DNA of 64,000 bases, taken from Gemmatimonadota bacterium. GTDB taxonomy: Bacteria; Gemmatimonadota; Gemmatimonadetes; Gemmatimonadales; Gemmatimonadaceae. The position numbers and the translations under genes were made by a program. The DNA lies in the NCBI GenBank assembly GCA_016871915.1, contig VHBP01000001.1, forward strand, positions 1-64,000, in the 5' to 3' direction. Under the pieces are notes generated by a model. It saw only the letters and a program-made list of their open reading frames with translations, was not told the origin of the DNA and did no database searches. Below are positions 15,971-24,847 of the stretch, piece after piece. How positions within the stretch are numbered: position 1 is the first letter of the stretch; each line of letters starts with the position of its first letter.

Positions 15971-18874
15971 ATGCGCGTCCCCCTCATTCGCCTCGGTCTT
16001 CTCCTCGCCTGCATCGTCGGCCTGCCGCCCGCGGGCGGGGCCCAGACCCAGCCGCCCACCGCCCCACGCGTCTCGGTGCTCTACACCGGACGGAGCCTTG
16101 GCGCCCTTGGGGCGAGGCGTCAACAGGACGAGCACGAGCTCCTCACCGAGCAGGCGCACGCTGAGGGGATCACCTTCTCGCTGGTGAGCCATTTGGCGTG
16201 GCGCGTGCCAGGGATAGTCATCTTCCTCCCCGGGGCGGAGCCGGAGGGCGAGGAGCTCAAGTGGGCGCTCGCAAATCGTGCCTCTGCGGAGCGTGTCGAC
16301 CGGGTGCGCGCCCTGCGATCCGAGAACGGGGTGCTGCTCCAGGACCCCTGGCAACCCGGCCCCGATCTCCTCGGGATGTTGCTGCGGAATCCGCGGCAGC
16401 GACTCGATTTCGCCGATATTGTTCCGGCGACACTCACGGTCTCGCGGCTGCGGCAACCGGGCGGGAACCGAATCATCATCGTCGAGGAGGCCGGCGCGAT
16501 CTGGCCCACTGATGCGCGCGCTTGGCAGCTCGGGGTGATGAACCGGATCGATTTGCTCGAGTCCCGCGTCTTCGAACTCCCGATGAACATCGGCGGGGTA
16601 GGGCCTCGTGCGACGCTGATGCGCCGTTTCGCTGAGGAGACGATGCGACAGGGGGGGGCGGTAGTGCGCATCGACCTCGGGCACCAGCGCGGCGAGCTGA
16701 ACGTGGCCCCGGCGCGGCGGGCGATGCTCGACTTTACCGCGCTGCAGGCGATGGAGGTGACGGCGGTCGTACCGTACGAGTTCGAGCTCTCGCTCGGTGT
16801 GGAGGGGCTCGCCACCTTGCGAGACTCCTTTCCGGAGGTCGCCTTGGTCTCCGTTAACCTCCGCCCGTCCAAGCCGGGCCTCGTGGTCCCGCACCGCATC
16901 GTCACGCGCGACGGGGTGCGCGTGGGGCTGATTGGGGTGACCAATCCCGCGGTCCGCGAGCGGTTGCCGCGCGCGCGACTCGGCGACTTCATCATCGACG
17001 CCCCCGTTCCCGCGGTGCAGCGCGAGGTCGCGGCGCTCCGCGAGCGCGGGGTCGAGGCGATCGTCGTCCTGTCGAATCTCGATCCCGCCCTCAACGCGCA
17101 GATCGCGAGTGAGATCCGTGGCGTGGACGCGATCCTCGCTGATATGCCGGTGCGGTGGGCCCCCGAGGTGATGCGGACGCGGGTTGAGCTCCCGGAGCGC
17201 CCGAATGTGCGCCCCGGGACCCCCGCCTTCGTCGCGCGCGGCGTGGCGAACGGGCTGGCGGTCGGGAAGCTCGATCTCGAGTTCCAACGGACCGTTGAGG
17301 GGCGCGTCGCCCTCGCGGCGGTGGAGCATCGCCATGAGCGGGTGAACGACCGGACCCCGGCCGACACCGCGCTGATGGCTCGGCTCTTCACGATGGCGGC
17401 GGTCCAGCGTCTCCCCCGAGGCGAGCTGCTCGTGCCCTCCTTCACCGATCTCCTCGATCGGCATCAGGACATCGGGGGGGAACGGGAGGAGGCGCGCGGG
17501 CGGATTACCAAGCCGCTCTGGGAGGAGTTCATGGCGCGCGTGCTGCGGGTCCGCGGCGAGGCCGAGGTCGCCGTCCTCCCCCGACTCGACCAGTTCCCGC
17601 CGCTGATCGGCAAGCTGTACGAGGAGGAGATCCAGGAGTGGATTTTCAGCGAGGACCGCCTTGTGATTCTCGACCTCTCTGGGGGTGACCTTAAGGCGCT
17701 TTTGCGCTCCGATGCGCGCGGGGAGTTGGTGAGCAACGGGATCGACTTGGCGACGAATACCGTCTTGGGGCATCCCATCCGCGACAACGTGCTCTATCGC
17801 GTGGCGACGACTGACGTCCTGGTCGATGGGGCCCGGGCCGGATTCTTCACCCGGGCCCTGCGGGCACGTAGGCGCTTCACCACCGACTCCACCGGGACCT
17901 ATCACCCCGCAGTAGTAGGGGCCGACGTCACGATGCGGGACCTCCTCCTCGCCGAGCTCCGGCGCATCCGTCGCGTCTCCAAGGGGGACTCGCAGATCGA
18001 CTCGGTGGCGGCGTGGATGCGTCCCGACCCCGCCTTCGTCCCCCTCACCACCCTCGCCTTCGAGCGTCCGACGCTCTCGCTGCTCGTCAACGACGTCGCG
18101 GGGAACGAGGGGTATGGCACCGTCCCCGAGAGCCGCATCCGCTCGCAGGATGCTTGGGTGATCGCCTTGGGGGGACGGCTCGTCCTGTCGCGGGCGATGC
18201 CGACCGCGGTGACCGACTATGGCCTCACCGTGGCCTATGGGCGACAGACGGTGACCGCTGACGGTTCCTCTGATGCCTCGGAGACTGCCGACGACATCCG
18301 GCTCGATGCCACTTATCGCCCGACGCTCTCGGGCGAGGGGTGGCTGGGACGCCTCTTTCCCTTCGCGCGCGGCGAGCTCGATACCGAATTCTCACCGACG
18401 GAGAACCGCGTCACCCAGCAGAGGAATCCGCGTCAGCAGGTGGTGCGTGCCCTCGGGGGCGTGCTGATGCCCGCGAACGGGCGCTGGCCTCGCCGGGAGG
18501 CCTCCCTCGCGGTCGAGAACGACTTCGGTCAGCCGAATGTGCAGGTGGGTGTGCAGTCGCGTGTCGAGTATCTGCGGCCGGTGGGGAAGGCGCCGCTGCC
18601 GGGGACGGCGCCGATGACCTATCGCCTGCGTAACGACCTCACCTATCTCCTCCCGGCGCGCCGCGACAACGCCACGCAGCTCGCCCTCCGATATAACCAG
18701 ATCCATGATCTGGTGATCCCGCTCGCGAGCGAGCTCTCCCTCTCGGTGACCGCGGACCTCTTCGTCTTCCAGGGGAAGGTGAAGGCGACGCGGGGGATCG
18801 GGACCAACTCTCAGCTCCGCGTGGGGCTGACCTACGACCGGATCTGGAAGCCGCGCTACCAGCCCTTCTTCTAA
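15971..18874 (+). CDS. 5'-nucleotidase/UshA-like domain (degenerate) fused to a C-terminal outer-membrane beta-barrel
   Basis: A 967-residue exported protein with signal peptide (MRVPLIRLGLLLACIVGLPPAGGAQ). The first 430 residues follow the UshA metallophosphoesterase plan, but the metal motifs are changed: the usual LHTND.HG is LYTGRSLGALG, the GNHEFD position reads PYEFELSL, and the GGHxH position reads LADMPV. Residues about 440-690 resemble the UshA C-terminal domain (ILDLSGGDLKALL, DNVLYRVATTDVLVDG). The last 250 residues alternate like beta-strands and end in Phe (RYQPFF), as outer-membrane barrels do. I infer a surface- or periplasm-facing non-catalytic domain held by its own barrel. 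ATG 15971 begins the signal peptide. Confidence 0.75.
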   Translation: MRVPLIRLGLLLACIVGLPPAGGAQTQPPTAPRVSVLYTGRSLGALGARRQQDEHELLTEQAHAEGITFSLVSHLAWRVPGIVIFLPGAEPEGEELKWALANRASAERVDRVRALRSENGVLLQDPWQPGPDLLGMLLRNPRQRLDFADIVPATLTVSRLRQPGGNRIIIVEEAGAIWPTDARAWQLGVMNRIDLLESRVFELPMNIGGVGPRATLMRRFAEETMRQGGAVVRIDLGHQRGELNVAPARRAMLDFTALQAMEVTAVVPYEFELSLGVEGLATLRDSFPEVALVSVNLRPSKPGLVVPHRIVTRDGVRVGLIGVTNPAVRERLPRARLGDFIIDAPVPAVQREVAALRERGVEAIVVLSNLDPALNAQIASEIRGVDAILADMPVRWAPEVMRTRVELPERPNVRPGTPAFVARGVANGLAVGKLDLEFQRTVEGRVALAAVEHRHERVNDRTPADTALMARLFTMAAVQRLPRGELLVPSFTDLLDRHQDIGGEREEARGRITKPLWEEFMARVLRVRGEAEVAVLPRLDQFPPLIGKLYEEEIQEWIFSEDRLVILDLSGGDLKALLRSDARGELVSNGIDLATNTVLGHPIRDNVLYRVATTDVLVDGARAGFFTRALRARRRFTTDSTGTYHPAVVGADVTMRDLLLAELRRIRRVSKGDSQIDSVAAWMRPDPAFVPLTTLAFERPTLSLLVNDVAGNEGYGTVPESRIRSQDAWVIALGGRLVLSRAMPTAVTDYGLTVAYGRQTVTADGSSDASETADDIRLDATYRPTLSGEGWLGRLFPFARGELDTEFSPTENRVTQQRNPRQQVVRALGGVLMPANGRWPRREASLAVENDFGQPNVQVGVQSRVEYLRPVGKAPLPGTAPMTYRLRNDLTYLLPARRDNATQLALRYNQIHDLVIPLASELSLSVTADLFVFQGKVKATRGIGTNSQLRVGLTYDRIWKPRYQPFF

Positions 18875-18890
18875 CGCGCGCGGGGCTGAC

Positions 18891-19210
18891 TCAGGCGCCT
18901 CGAAACCCGCTCCGCGCCATTAGGTTCACGAGCGCCACGATCGAGCCGACGGCGAGGCGCCCCTTCATTCGATCCTTGTGGAGGGCCACGGTGCGCTCGG
19001 TGATCCCGAGGCACTGGCCGATCTCGCGCGCGGTCATTCCATTGGCGACGAGTGCGAGGAGCTCCTCGCACTCGTCGCCATGCCGAGGACCGTGGTTCAG
19101 GTCCCGGCGTGATAGGCGAAGACGTCGAGGAGGAGCTGGTGCTCGTCAGCGACCAGGACGTTCGGGAGGTCCGTGGTCGGCTGCTAGGCGGGGAGGGTCC
19201 GGGCGCTCAT
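18891..19210 (-). pseudogene. NarL/LuxR-type response regulator remnant, receiver domain deleted
   Basis: Read on the minus strand from ATG 19210: a TAG interrupts at codon 9 (19186-19184), then LPNVLVADEHQLLLDVF matches the first strand and helix of a receiver domain, and the frame stops at TGA 19099-19097. In another frame, ending at TGA 18893-18891, a complete LuxR-type helix-turn-helix follows: EELLALVANGMTAREIG, QCLGITERTVALHKDRMK, then GRLAVGSIVALV. About 100 receiver residues, including the phospho-acceptor Asp, are missing between the two pieces. Two stops and a frame change make this a pseudogene, although the HTH part alone could still be made if a start exists. Confidence 0.8.
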
Positions 19211-19280
19211 CGGGAGAGCGAAATCAAACAGGTGAGAACTACGCCCCGTCACTAGCAGAGCTGATAGGGTCTGGTGGGCC

Positions 19281-20174
19281 TCACCCGGCGAAGAGCCGCA
19301 CCGCCTCCGCCAGATGGCGCATCGGGATCCCGGTGGGGATGAACTCATGAGCCACATACCCCTGGAACCCCGTCCCGGCGATCGCCCGCGCGATCCGACC
19401 GTAATTCAGCTCCTGGGTCTCATCGAGCTCGTGCCGCCCCGGCACCCCCGCGGTGTGGTAGTGCCCGATGTAGGGGGCGTAGCGCTCGATCGTGCGCACG
19501 ACATCCCCCTCCATGATCTGCATGTGGTAGATGTCGTAGAGGAGCCTGAAGCGCTCCGACCCTAACGCCTCGGCGAGCGCAACGCCGAAGGTCGTGCGGT
19601 CGGCCTGATAGTCGGCGTGGTCGACCTTGCTGTTGAGGAGCTCCATCACGATGGTGACGCCGAGGTGCTCCGCCGTGGTGAGGATGCGCCGGAGGCCGCG
19701 GACGCAGTTTCGGATCCCTTCGCCGTCGCTCTGGCCGCGCCGGTTCCCGGAGAAGACAATCATCTGTGGGATCCCCGCCTTCGCGATCAACGGGAGGAGG
19801 CGCTCGCTCTCCGCCACGAGAGTGTCGTGCCGCTTGGGGTCGTTCCAGCCGTCGGGGATCGGCCCCGGGCCGTTGGCAATCGCGCAGCGGAGCCCGTGGC
19901 GCGCGGGGACGTCCCATTCGTTCTCACTGAGCAGATCGATCCCTTGCACCCCGACGCGCCTTGCATCGAGGCAGAGCTGGTCGAGCGGGAGATTCGAGAA
20001 GCACCAGCGCGCGACGCTCTGTCGGTAGGTGGGGGCGAAGGGAGGGAGGGGGTCCGTCGCGTCTGGGGCGCGCTCGGGCATGGTCGCGCTGGTGGCGTGC
20101 AGCGTCGCGGGGAGCCCTGCCGCGGCGAGGGCCGCCGCCCCACGCGTGATCGCGTCACGTCGGGAGACTGTCAT
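19281..20174 (-). CDS. hydroxypyruvate isomerase-like sugar-phosphate isomerase/epimerase with Tat signal
   Basis: A 297-residue xylose-isomerase-like TIM barrel exported by the twin-arginine route (SRRDAITRGAAALAAAGLPATLHA). Metal ligands and family landmarks are visible: MELLNSKVDHADY (Glu), LLYDIYHMQIMEGD (Asp and His), IGHYHTAGVPGRHELD, and AHEFIPTG (Glu). Related cytoplasmic proteins interconvert hydroxypyruvate and tartronate semialdehyde. The ATG overlaps the GMC gene's stop (ATGA at 20171-20174), so it is the third gene of the twin-arginine operon and probably acts on a periplasmic sugar-oxidation product. The substrate is inferred only from the family. Confidence 0.88.
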   Translation of the reverse strand: MTVSRRDAITRGAAALAAAGLPATLHATSATMPERAPDATDPLPPFAPTYRQSVARWCFSNLPLDQLCLDARRVGVQGIDLLSENEWDVPARHGLRCAIANGPGPIPDGWNDPKRHDTLVAESERLLPLIAKAGIPQMIVFSGNRRGQSDGEGIRNCVRGLRRILTTAEHLGVTIVMELLNSKVDHADYQADRTTFGVALAEALGSERFRLLYDIYHMQIMEGDVVRTIERYAPYIGHYHTAGVPGRHELDETQELNYGRIARAIAGTGFQGYVAHEFIPTGIPMRHLAEAVRLFAG

Positions 20175-21892
20175 AGCTCACCTCGATTCATCCGCTCCAC
20201 CGCGAGCGCTGCGGCGCGGGCCGTGAGCGCCATGTAGGTGATGCTCGGGTTCTGGCAGGCGGAGCTCGCCATGCAGGCGCCATCGGTGACCAGCACGTTC
20301 GGAACCTCCCAGAGGGCGTTGTTCGCATCGCAGACGCTGACGTCAGTGGAGCGCCCCATGCGCGCACCGCCCATCTCGTGGATGCAGAGCCCGGGCGGGA
20401 CGTCGGGACGATTCTGGTAGATGTTGGTCGCGCCGGCGGCCTCGAGCATCTCGGTGGCCGAGGTCACCATATCGCGCATCATCGCGCGCTCATTGTCGCC
20501 CCACTTGCAGGTGATTCTGAGCGTGGGGATTCCCCACCTGTCCTTCACCGAGCCGTCGAGGGCGAGATGGTTCGATTCGTGCGGGAGCATCTCCCCCCAT
20601 CCGTTTATCCCGATCCCCCAGGGACTTAGCTCGGTCAGGAGCTTCTGCTTGAAGTCGGCGCCGTACCCGGGCCCCGACCAACGCCCGCGCCCACCCGCAC
20701 CCCCCTGCATCCCATAGCCGCGGAGGAAGTCCGCGCTCGTCTTCGATCGCTTCGTATTGCGGAAGCGGGCGACGTACATCCCGTTCGGGCGGCTCCCCGT
20801 GGTCGTGTAGTCATCGAACCCCGGCATCGTCCCGCCGGCGCCATGGAGCATGTGGTGATCCATGATGTACTTGCCGAGTGTCCCGCTCGCGTTCCCCATC
20901 CCCTGTGGGTGCGCGCCGCTCGTGGAGTTCATGAGGATGCGCACCGATTCGAAGGCGGAGGCGCAGAGGAAGATGACGCGCGCCTCGTAGACCATCTCCC
21001 CCAACGTGCGCGCATCGATGACGCGGACGCCTTTCGCGCGGCCGGTCTTGGGATCGAGCACCACCTCGCTCACCACGCTCCAGGGGCGGAGGGTGAGGCG
21101 GCCGGTCTTCTCCGCGGCGGGGAGGGTGGAACCGTTGCTCGAAAAATAGGAGTGTGTGATGCATCCCCGCTCGCAGGGGCCGCAGTAGTGACAGGCGGCG
21201 CGGCCATTGTGCGGGCGGGTGAGGATCGCGGCGCGCCCGATCGTCCAGACGCGCTGGCCCCCGAAGGCCTGCATCACCTTCTCGCGGACATGCTGTTCGA
21301 CGCAGGTCATCTCCATCGGGGGGAGGAACTCGCCGTCGGGGAGCTGCTCAAGCCCTTCCTTGGCACCGGAGACGCCGATGAAGCGCTCGACGTGCGAGTA
21401 CCAAGGGGCGAGGTCGGCGTAGCGGATCGGCCAATCGGTGCCGTGGCCGTCCGTTGCATTGGCCTCGAAGTCGAGATCGCTCCAGCGATAGACCTGTCGC
21501 CCCCACATGATCGAGCGGCCGCCCACCTGCCGACCGCGGATCCACCGGAAGGGGGCGTCGTTCGGGGTGGTATAGGGATTTTCGACATCGTTGACGAAGA
21601 ACTTCGAGCCCCACTCGTCACAGGCGTAGCACTCGCGCTGTACCGCCTGCTCGCGCGCCATCCGTTCGCGCTCCCCGTAGCCGCGGTAGCGCTTCTCGTA
21701 GGGCTGTACATGCTCCACGTAGTCGCGTGCGGGGTTGATCGGGCCCCCGGCCTCGAGGACGAGGGTGCGGAGCCCGCGCTCGGTCAGCTCCTTGGCGGCC
21801 CAGCCCCCGCTGATCCCCGAGCCGACGACGATCGCGTCGTACTGGCGACCGGGCTGCGGCGTGCCGAAGAGGAGGTGGCGACGATCAGGCAT
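20171..21892 (-). CDS. GMC-family FAD-dependent oxidoreductase (gluconate 2-dehydrogenase-like large subunit)
   Basis: A 573-residue flavoprotein that oxidises sugars or polyols. The N-terminal FAD-binding Rossmann motif is IVVGSGISGGWAAKEL; a cysteine cluster CHYCGPCERGC sits near the middle, as in membrane-bound gluconate and fructose dehydrogenases. The C-terminal GMC motifs are present (LCIHEMGGARMG with the candidate catalytic His, and SACQNPSITYMALTARAAA). It has no signal peptide of its own and would be exported with the Tat-bearing small subunit encoded just upstream, with which its gene overlaps by 8 bases. No cytochrome c subunit gene is adjacent. The substrate is unknown. Confidence 0.92.
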   Translation of the reverse strand: MPDRRHLLFGTPQPGRQYDAIVVGSGISGGWAAKELTERGLRTLVLEAGGPINPARDYVEHVQPYEKRYRGYGERERMAREQAVQRECYACDEWGSKFFVNDVENPYTTPNDAPFRWIRGRQVGGRSIMWGRQVYRWSDLDFEANATDGHGTDWPIRYADLAPWYSHVERFIGVSGAKEGLEQLPDGEFLPPMEMTCVEQHVREKVMQAFGGQRVWTIGRAAILTRPHNGRAACHYCGPCERGCITHSYFSSNGSTLPAAEKTGRLTLRPWSVVSEVVLDPKTGRAKGVRVIDARTLGEMVYEARVIFLCASAFESVRILMNSTSGAHPQGMGNASGTLGKYIMDHHMLHGAGGTMPGFDDYTTTGSRPNGMYVARFRNTKRSKTSADFLRGYGMQGGAGGRGRWSGPGYGADFKQKLLTELSPWGIGINGWGEMLPHESNHLALDGSVKDRWGIPTLRITCKWGDNERAMMRDMVTSATEMLEAAGATNIYQNRPDVPPGLCIHEMGGARMGRSTDVSVCDANNALWEVPNVLVTDGACMASSACQNPSITYMALTARAAALAVERMNRGEL

Positions 21893-22478
21893 GGGACATC
21901 CCTCCCATCGGTCGGGCGGGGGTTGGCGAGGCCTTTACCGGGACAGCGCCGCGGAAGGTCTCGTGGATGTAATTCACCTTGAGAACATCGCGCCGCACCG
22001 TCTCGCTCGTGAGATAGCCGTGGAGGATGAGTCCCTTGAGGCGGCGGTAGGCGCGCTTGGCCGAGGTCGTCCCATCGACGGCGTTCTCCCCCCACTGGAG
22101 CTCACCGTCGCGTTGCACGGGATCAAGCGCGGGCCACCGGGCGCCGTACATCGCGAGCGCCCGTTGGTTTAGCGCGGCGAGCCCCGCGCGGAACTCGTCA
22201 CGATCCTTCGCCTCCATCCACTCGCCGGCGATGATCTCGACGAAGGCGGGGACGCCCACATCGAGCGCGCCTGGGGTATCGGTGCGAGGGAGGATCCCGT
22301 CGGCGATGGTGCGCACAAGGGCGCGCTCGTCGGGCGTGAAGAAGCGTGGGGGATCCTGGAGGGCGCGCTGGAGGAGCGCATCGGTCCACCGGGTGATCGT
22401 GGTCTCGTCGGCGTGGACGAGGGCGGGGAGGGCGGCGAGGCCCGCCATCTGCAAGAGGGTGCGACGGGTCAGGGTCAT
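21885..22478 (-). CDS. gluconate 2-dehydrogenase subunit 3 family protein (Tat signal)
   Basis: A 197-residue small subunit that carries the export signal for the GMC flavoprotein. The twin-arginine motif is TRRTLLQMAGLAALPALVHA; the body contains the family pattern FFTPDERALVRTIADGILPRTDTPGALDVGVPAFVE (shown as one region, about residues 47-80) followed by a helical C-terminus. ATG 22478 was chosen because it puts RR directly in the signal; the longer reading adds 10 residues. First gene of the minus-strand operon with the GMC and isomerase genes. Confidence 0.9.
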   Translation of the reverse strand: MTLTRRTLLQMAGLAALPALVHADETTITRWTDALLQRALQDPPRFFTPDERALVRTIADGILPRTDTPGALDVGVPAFVEIIAGEWMEAKDRDEFRAGLAALNQRALAMYGARWPALDPVQRDGELQWGENAVDGTTSAKRAYRRLKGLILHGYLTSETVRRDVLKVNYIHETFRGAVPVKASPTPARPMGGMSHA

Positions 22479-22610
22479 CCCGGCTCCGATCTGAGAGGGT
22501 TTGCGCAACGTTGCAACTCGTCCGCAGGCGGGGCAAGGCGGCGAGGCCGGTCGATGGCGTCGCGCCCCACTTGCTCTTGCCCGGTCCGTGGTCTACTACT
22601 TCCCCTGTAA

Positions 22611-22693
22611 GCCGCCAGGGGTATCCCGCGTCAGCGGGGTTGAGACAGTCCCTTGGAACCTGACCCGGTTCAGACCGGCGTAGGGAGCGCGGC
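22611..22693 (+). promoter_or_regulatory. TPP riboswitch (THI element)
   Basis: The conserved THI-box elements appear in order: AGGGGT (22617-22622), GGTTGAGACAGTCCCTTGGAACCTG in two parts (GGTTGAGA at 22638-22645, CCTTGGAACCTGA at 22651-22663), and CGGCGTAGGGA (22676-22686). GCCGC (22611-22615) pairs with GCGGC (22689-22693) to close P1. It lies 72 bases before the TonB-dependent receptor start, so thiamine pyrophosphate is expected to repress that gene. Confidence 0.95.
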
Positions 22694-22765
22694 GTGACTC
22701 GATGACCGTCCGCGTGGGCGGCGCGAGCACGACGATCCCGACGCCTCTCCGTTCGAGGATCTTCA

Positions 22766-24847
22766 ATGTCCCTTTCGTCGCCCCGCTCGCTCGTCTTCAC
22801 ACTCATCCTTCTTGCCATCGCGCTCCCCGTGGGCGCGCAGGGCAAGCGGCCATCCCCGCCTCTCGATACCACGCGGGCGCGCGATACGCTAGAGGCGGTC
22901 GTGATCCGCGCCACTCGCTGCGGCGGGACCGCGCCCACCTCGCAGTCGACGTTGGACCGGGCGACGATCGAGCGCACGTACGCGGGTCAGGATGCCCCGC
23001 TCGCCCTGCAGGGGCTCACGGGAGTCACCGCGGCCTCGGATGCGGGAACCTTCAGCGGGTACTCCTCGCTCCGCCTCCGCGGGATTGACCAGACCCGCCT
23101 CGCGATCTCCGTCGACGGCGTCCCGCTCAACGATCCCGAGGACCAGGTCCTCTACTTCTCGAACGTCCCCGACTTCATGAACTCGATGCAGTCGGTGCGG
23201 GTGCAGCGCGGGGTGGGGGCGAGCGCCTTCGGGCCCGCCGGATTCGCGGGGTCGCTCAGCTTCGAGTCGCTCTCCCTCGCGACCACACCGGCCTTTCGCG
23301 AGCTCCAGCTCACCTCCGGCTCATGGGGGACCAATCGCGCGAGTGTCGAGGCCGCCACTGGCCTGCAGCGTGGGTTCGCGGCCTATGCGCGCCTCTCGGG
23401 CCAGAGGACTGATGGCTACCGCGAGCGCTCGGGGAACCAGGCGCGGTCGGCGTTCGTGAGCGCGGGGTGGTTCGGGGCGCGCGATGCGGTGAAGTTCACC
23501 GGCTTCGCCGGCCAGTCCAAGATGCAGCTCGCCTACTATGCCGCGAGCGAGGACGAGCTCCGAGTGAATCGGCGCTTCAACCCGATGTCCCCAGATGAGC
23601 GCGATGACTTCTGGCAGGCGATGGCGAGCGTGCAGCACACGCGGACCTTCGGTGCCTCCGCAGCGCTCACCACGACGGTCTATCGTAACGCCGCCGGAGG
23701 TGCCTTCGATGTGGCGGCCGGGGACCTCCTCAACTTCAATCTCGATCATGGGTGGGTCGGTCTCCTCTCGACCCTCACTTGGCGCGCGCGATCCACCGAC
23801 TTCGCCGCCGGGATCCACTTGAGCGACTACGCGCGCGATCACCATCTCAAGGTCCGCCCTGACCTCGAGACGCGCCTCTACGACAACACCGGGTTCAAGC
23901 AGGAGCAGAGCGGCTTCGTGAAGGCGAGTCGGCAGTTCGGCGCGCTCGAGCTGAACGGCGACCTCCAGCTCCGGCGCGCCGCCTTCCGCTACCAGCCCTC
24001 CCCGGGGACCCCGATCCCCGGGCCGACGGAAGATGCGATGCGTGATCTCTCGGTCGACTGGCGCTTCGTCAATCCGAAGCTCGGGGTCACCTGGCAGGCG
24101 CGCCGCGATCTCGCCCTCTTCGCCTCCGTAGGTCAGGCGAGTCGGGAACCGACCCGCACCGATCTCCTCGCCGGGGCCGATGATATCGATGCCACCGCGG
24201 CGGCCGAGCTGTTGCCGTTCACGCGCGTGCGACCCGAGCGACTCACCGATCTCGAACTCGGCGCGCGCCTCACCCGCGGCACCACCACGCTCCAGGTGAA
24301 CGCCTTCGCGATGGCCTTCCGCGATGAGATCGCCCCCATCGGCGCGATCGCGATCACCGGGAGCCCGCTCCGTCGTAACGTCGATCGCTCCTCGCGCGTG
24401 GGCGTCGAGGTGGAAGGGACGATGGCGCTCTCACCGTCGCTCGTGATCCGCGCGAACGCGATGGCGATGCGCGCGCGGATCGCCGAATACCAGGATGAGG
24501 GGTCGGGGATCACCTATCGCGATGTGCGTCCCGTGCTCACCCCGGCGGTCCTTGCCAACGTACAGGCGATCTGGCAACCGCGCACCGGCTGGGAGACGAT
24601 CCTCAGCGTGCGGCATGTCGGGGATGCCCCACTCGCCAATGATGGGAACGCGGCCCTCGTGACCCCGGCCTTCACGATGGTCGATGGCGATCTCAGCGTG
24701 CCGATCGGACGGCAACGGCTGCGCGTGCAGGGGCTGAACCTCCTGGACACCACGGCCTACGCCGCCGGCTACACGGATGGGACCACCCGCTATCTCTTCC
24801 CCGTGGCGGCGCGCACCTGGCTCGCGACGGTGCAGCTGACCTTCTAA
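22766..24847 (+). CDS. TonB-dependent receptor, predicted thiamine transporter
   Basis: A 693-residue outer-membrane receptor. Signal peptide about 1-24 (ending LPVGAQ), TonB-box region TLEAVVIRATR (about 43-53), plug domain with QGLTGVTAASDAG, LRLRGIDQTRLAISVDGVPLND and GASAFGPAGFAGSL, then the 22-strand barrel ending in Phe (ATVQLTF). There is no carboxypeptidase-like N-domain, unlike the receptor at 3453. Placement behind a TPP riboswitch predicts uptake of thiamine or a phosphate ester; this is inference from regulation. AGGATC precedes the ATG by about 6 bases. It overlaps the convergent cyclophilin gene by 4 bases. No other thiamine gene is in the window. Confidence 0.92.
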   Translation: MSLSSPRSLVFTLILLAIALPVGAQGKRPSPPLDTTRARDTLEAVVIRATRCGGTAPTSQSTLDRATIERTYAGQDAPLALQGLTGVTAASDAGTFSGYSSLRLRGIDQTRLAISVDGVPLNDPEDQVLYFSNVPDFMNSMQSVRVQRGVGASAFGPAGFAGSLSFESLSLATTPAFRELQLTSGSWGTNRASVEAATGLQRGFAAYARLSGQRTDGYRERSGNQARSAFVSAGWFGARDAVKFTGFAGQSKMQLAYYAASEDELRVNRRFNPMSPDERDDFWQAMASVQHTRTFGASAALTTTVYRNAAGGAFDVAAGDLLNFNLDHGWVGLLSTLTWRARSTDFAAGIHLSDYARDHHLKVRPDLETRLYDNTGFKQEQSGFVKASRQFGALELNGDLQLRRAAFRYQPSPGTPIPGPTEDAMRDLSVDWRFVNPKLGVTWQARRDLALFASVGQASREPTRTDLLAGADDIDATAAAELLPFTRVRPERLTDLELGARLTRGTTTLQVNAFAMAFRDEIAPIGAIAITGSPLRRNVDRSSRVGVEVEGTMALSPSLVIRANAMAMRARIAEYQDEGSGITYRDVRPVLTPAVLANVQAIWQPRTGWETILSVRHVGDAPLANDGNAALVTPAFTMVDGDLSVPIGRQRLRVQGLNLLDTTAYAAGYTDGTTRYLFPVAARTWLATVQLTF

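Noticed and set aside
15692-17905. Minus-strand frame of 737 codons opposite the UshA-barrel gene
   Set aside because: Arg/Pro/His-rich shadow without signal, motif or ribosome site; the plus-strand protein has a signal peptide and a recognisable fold.
18871-19071. 66-codon minus-strand frame over the HTH region
   Set aside because: It is in the wrong frame; the recognisable LuxR-type HTH is read in the frame ending at 18891.
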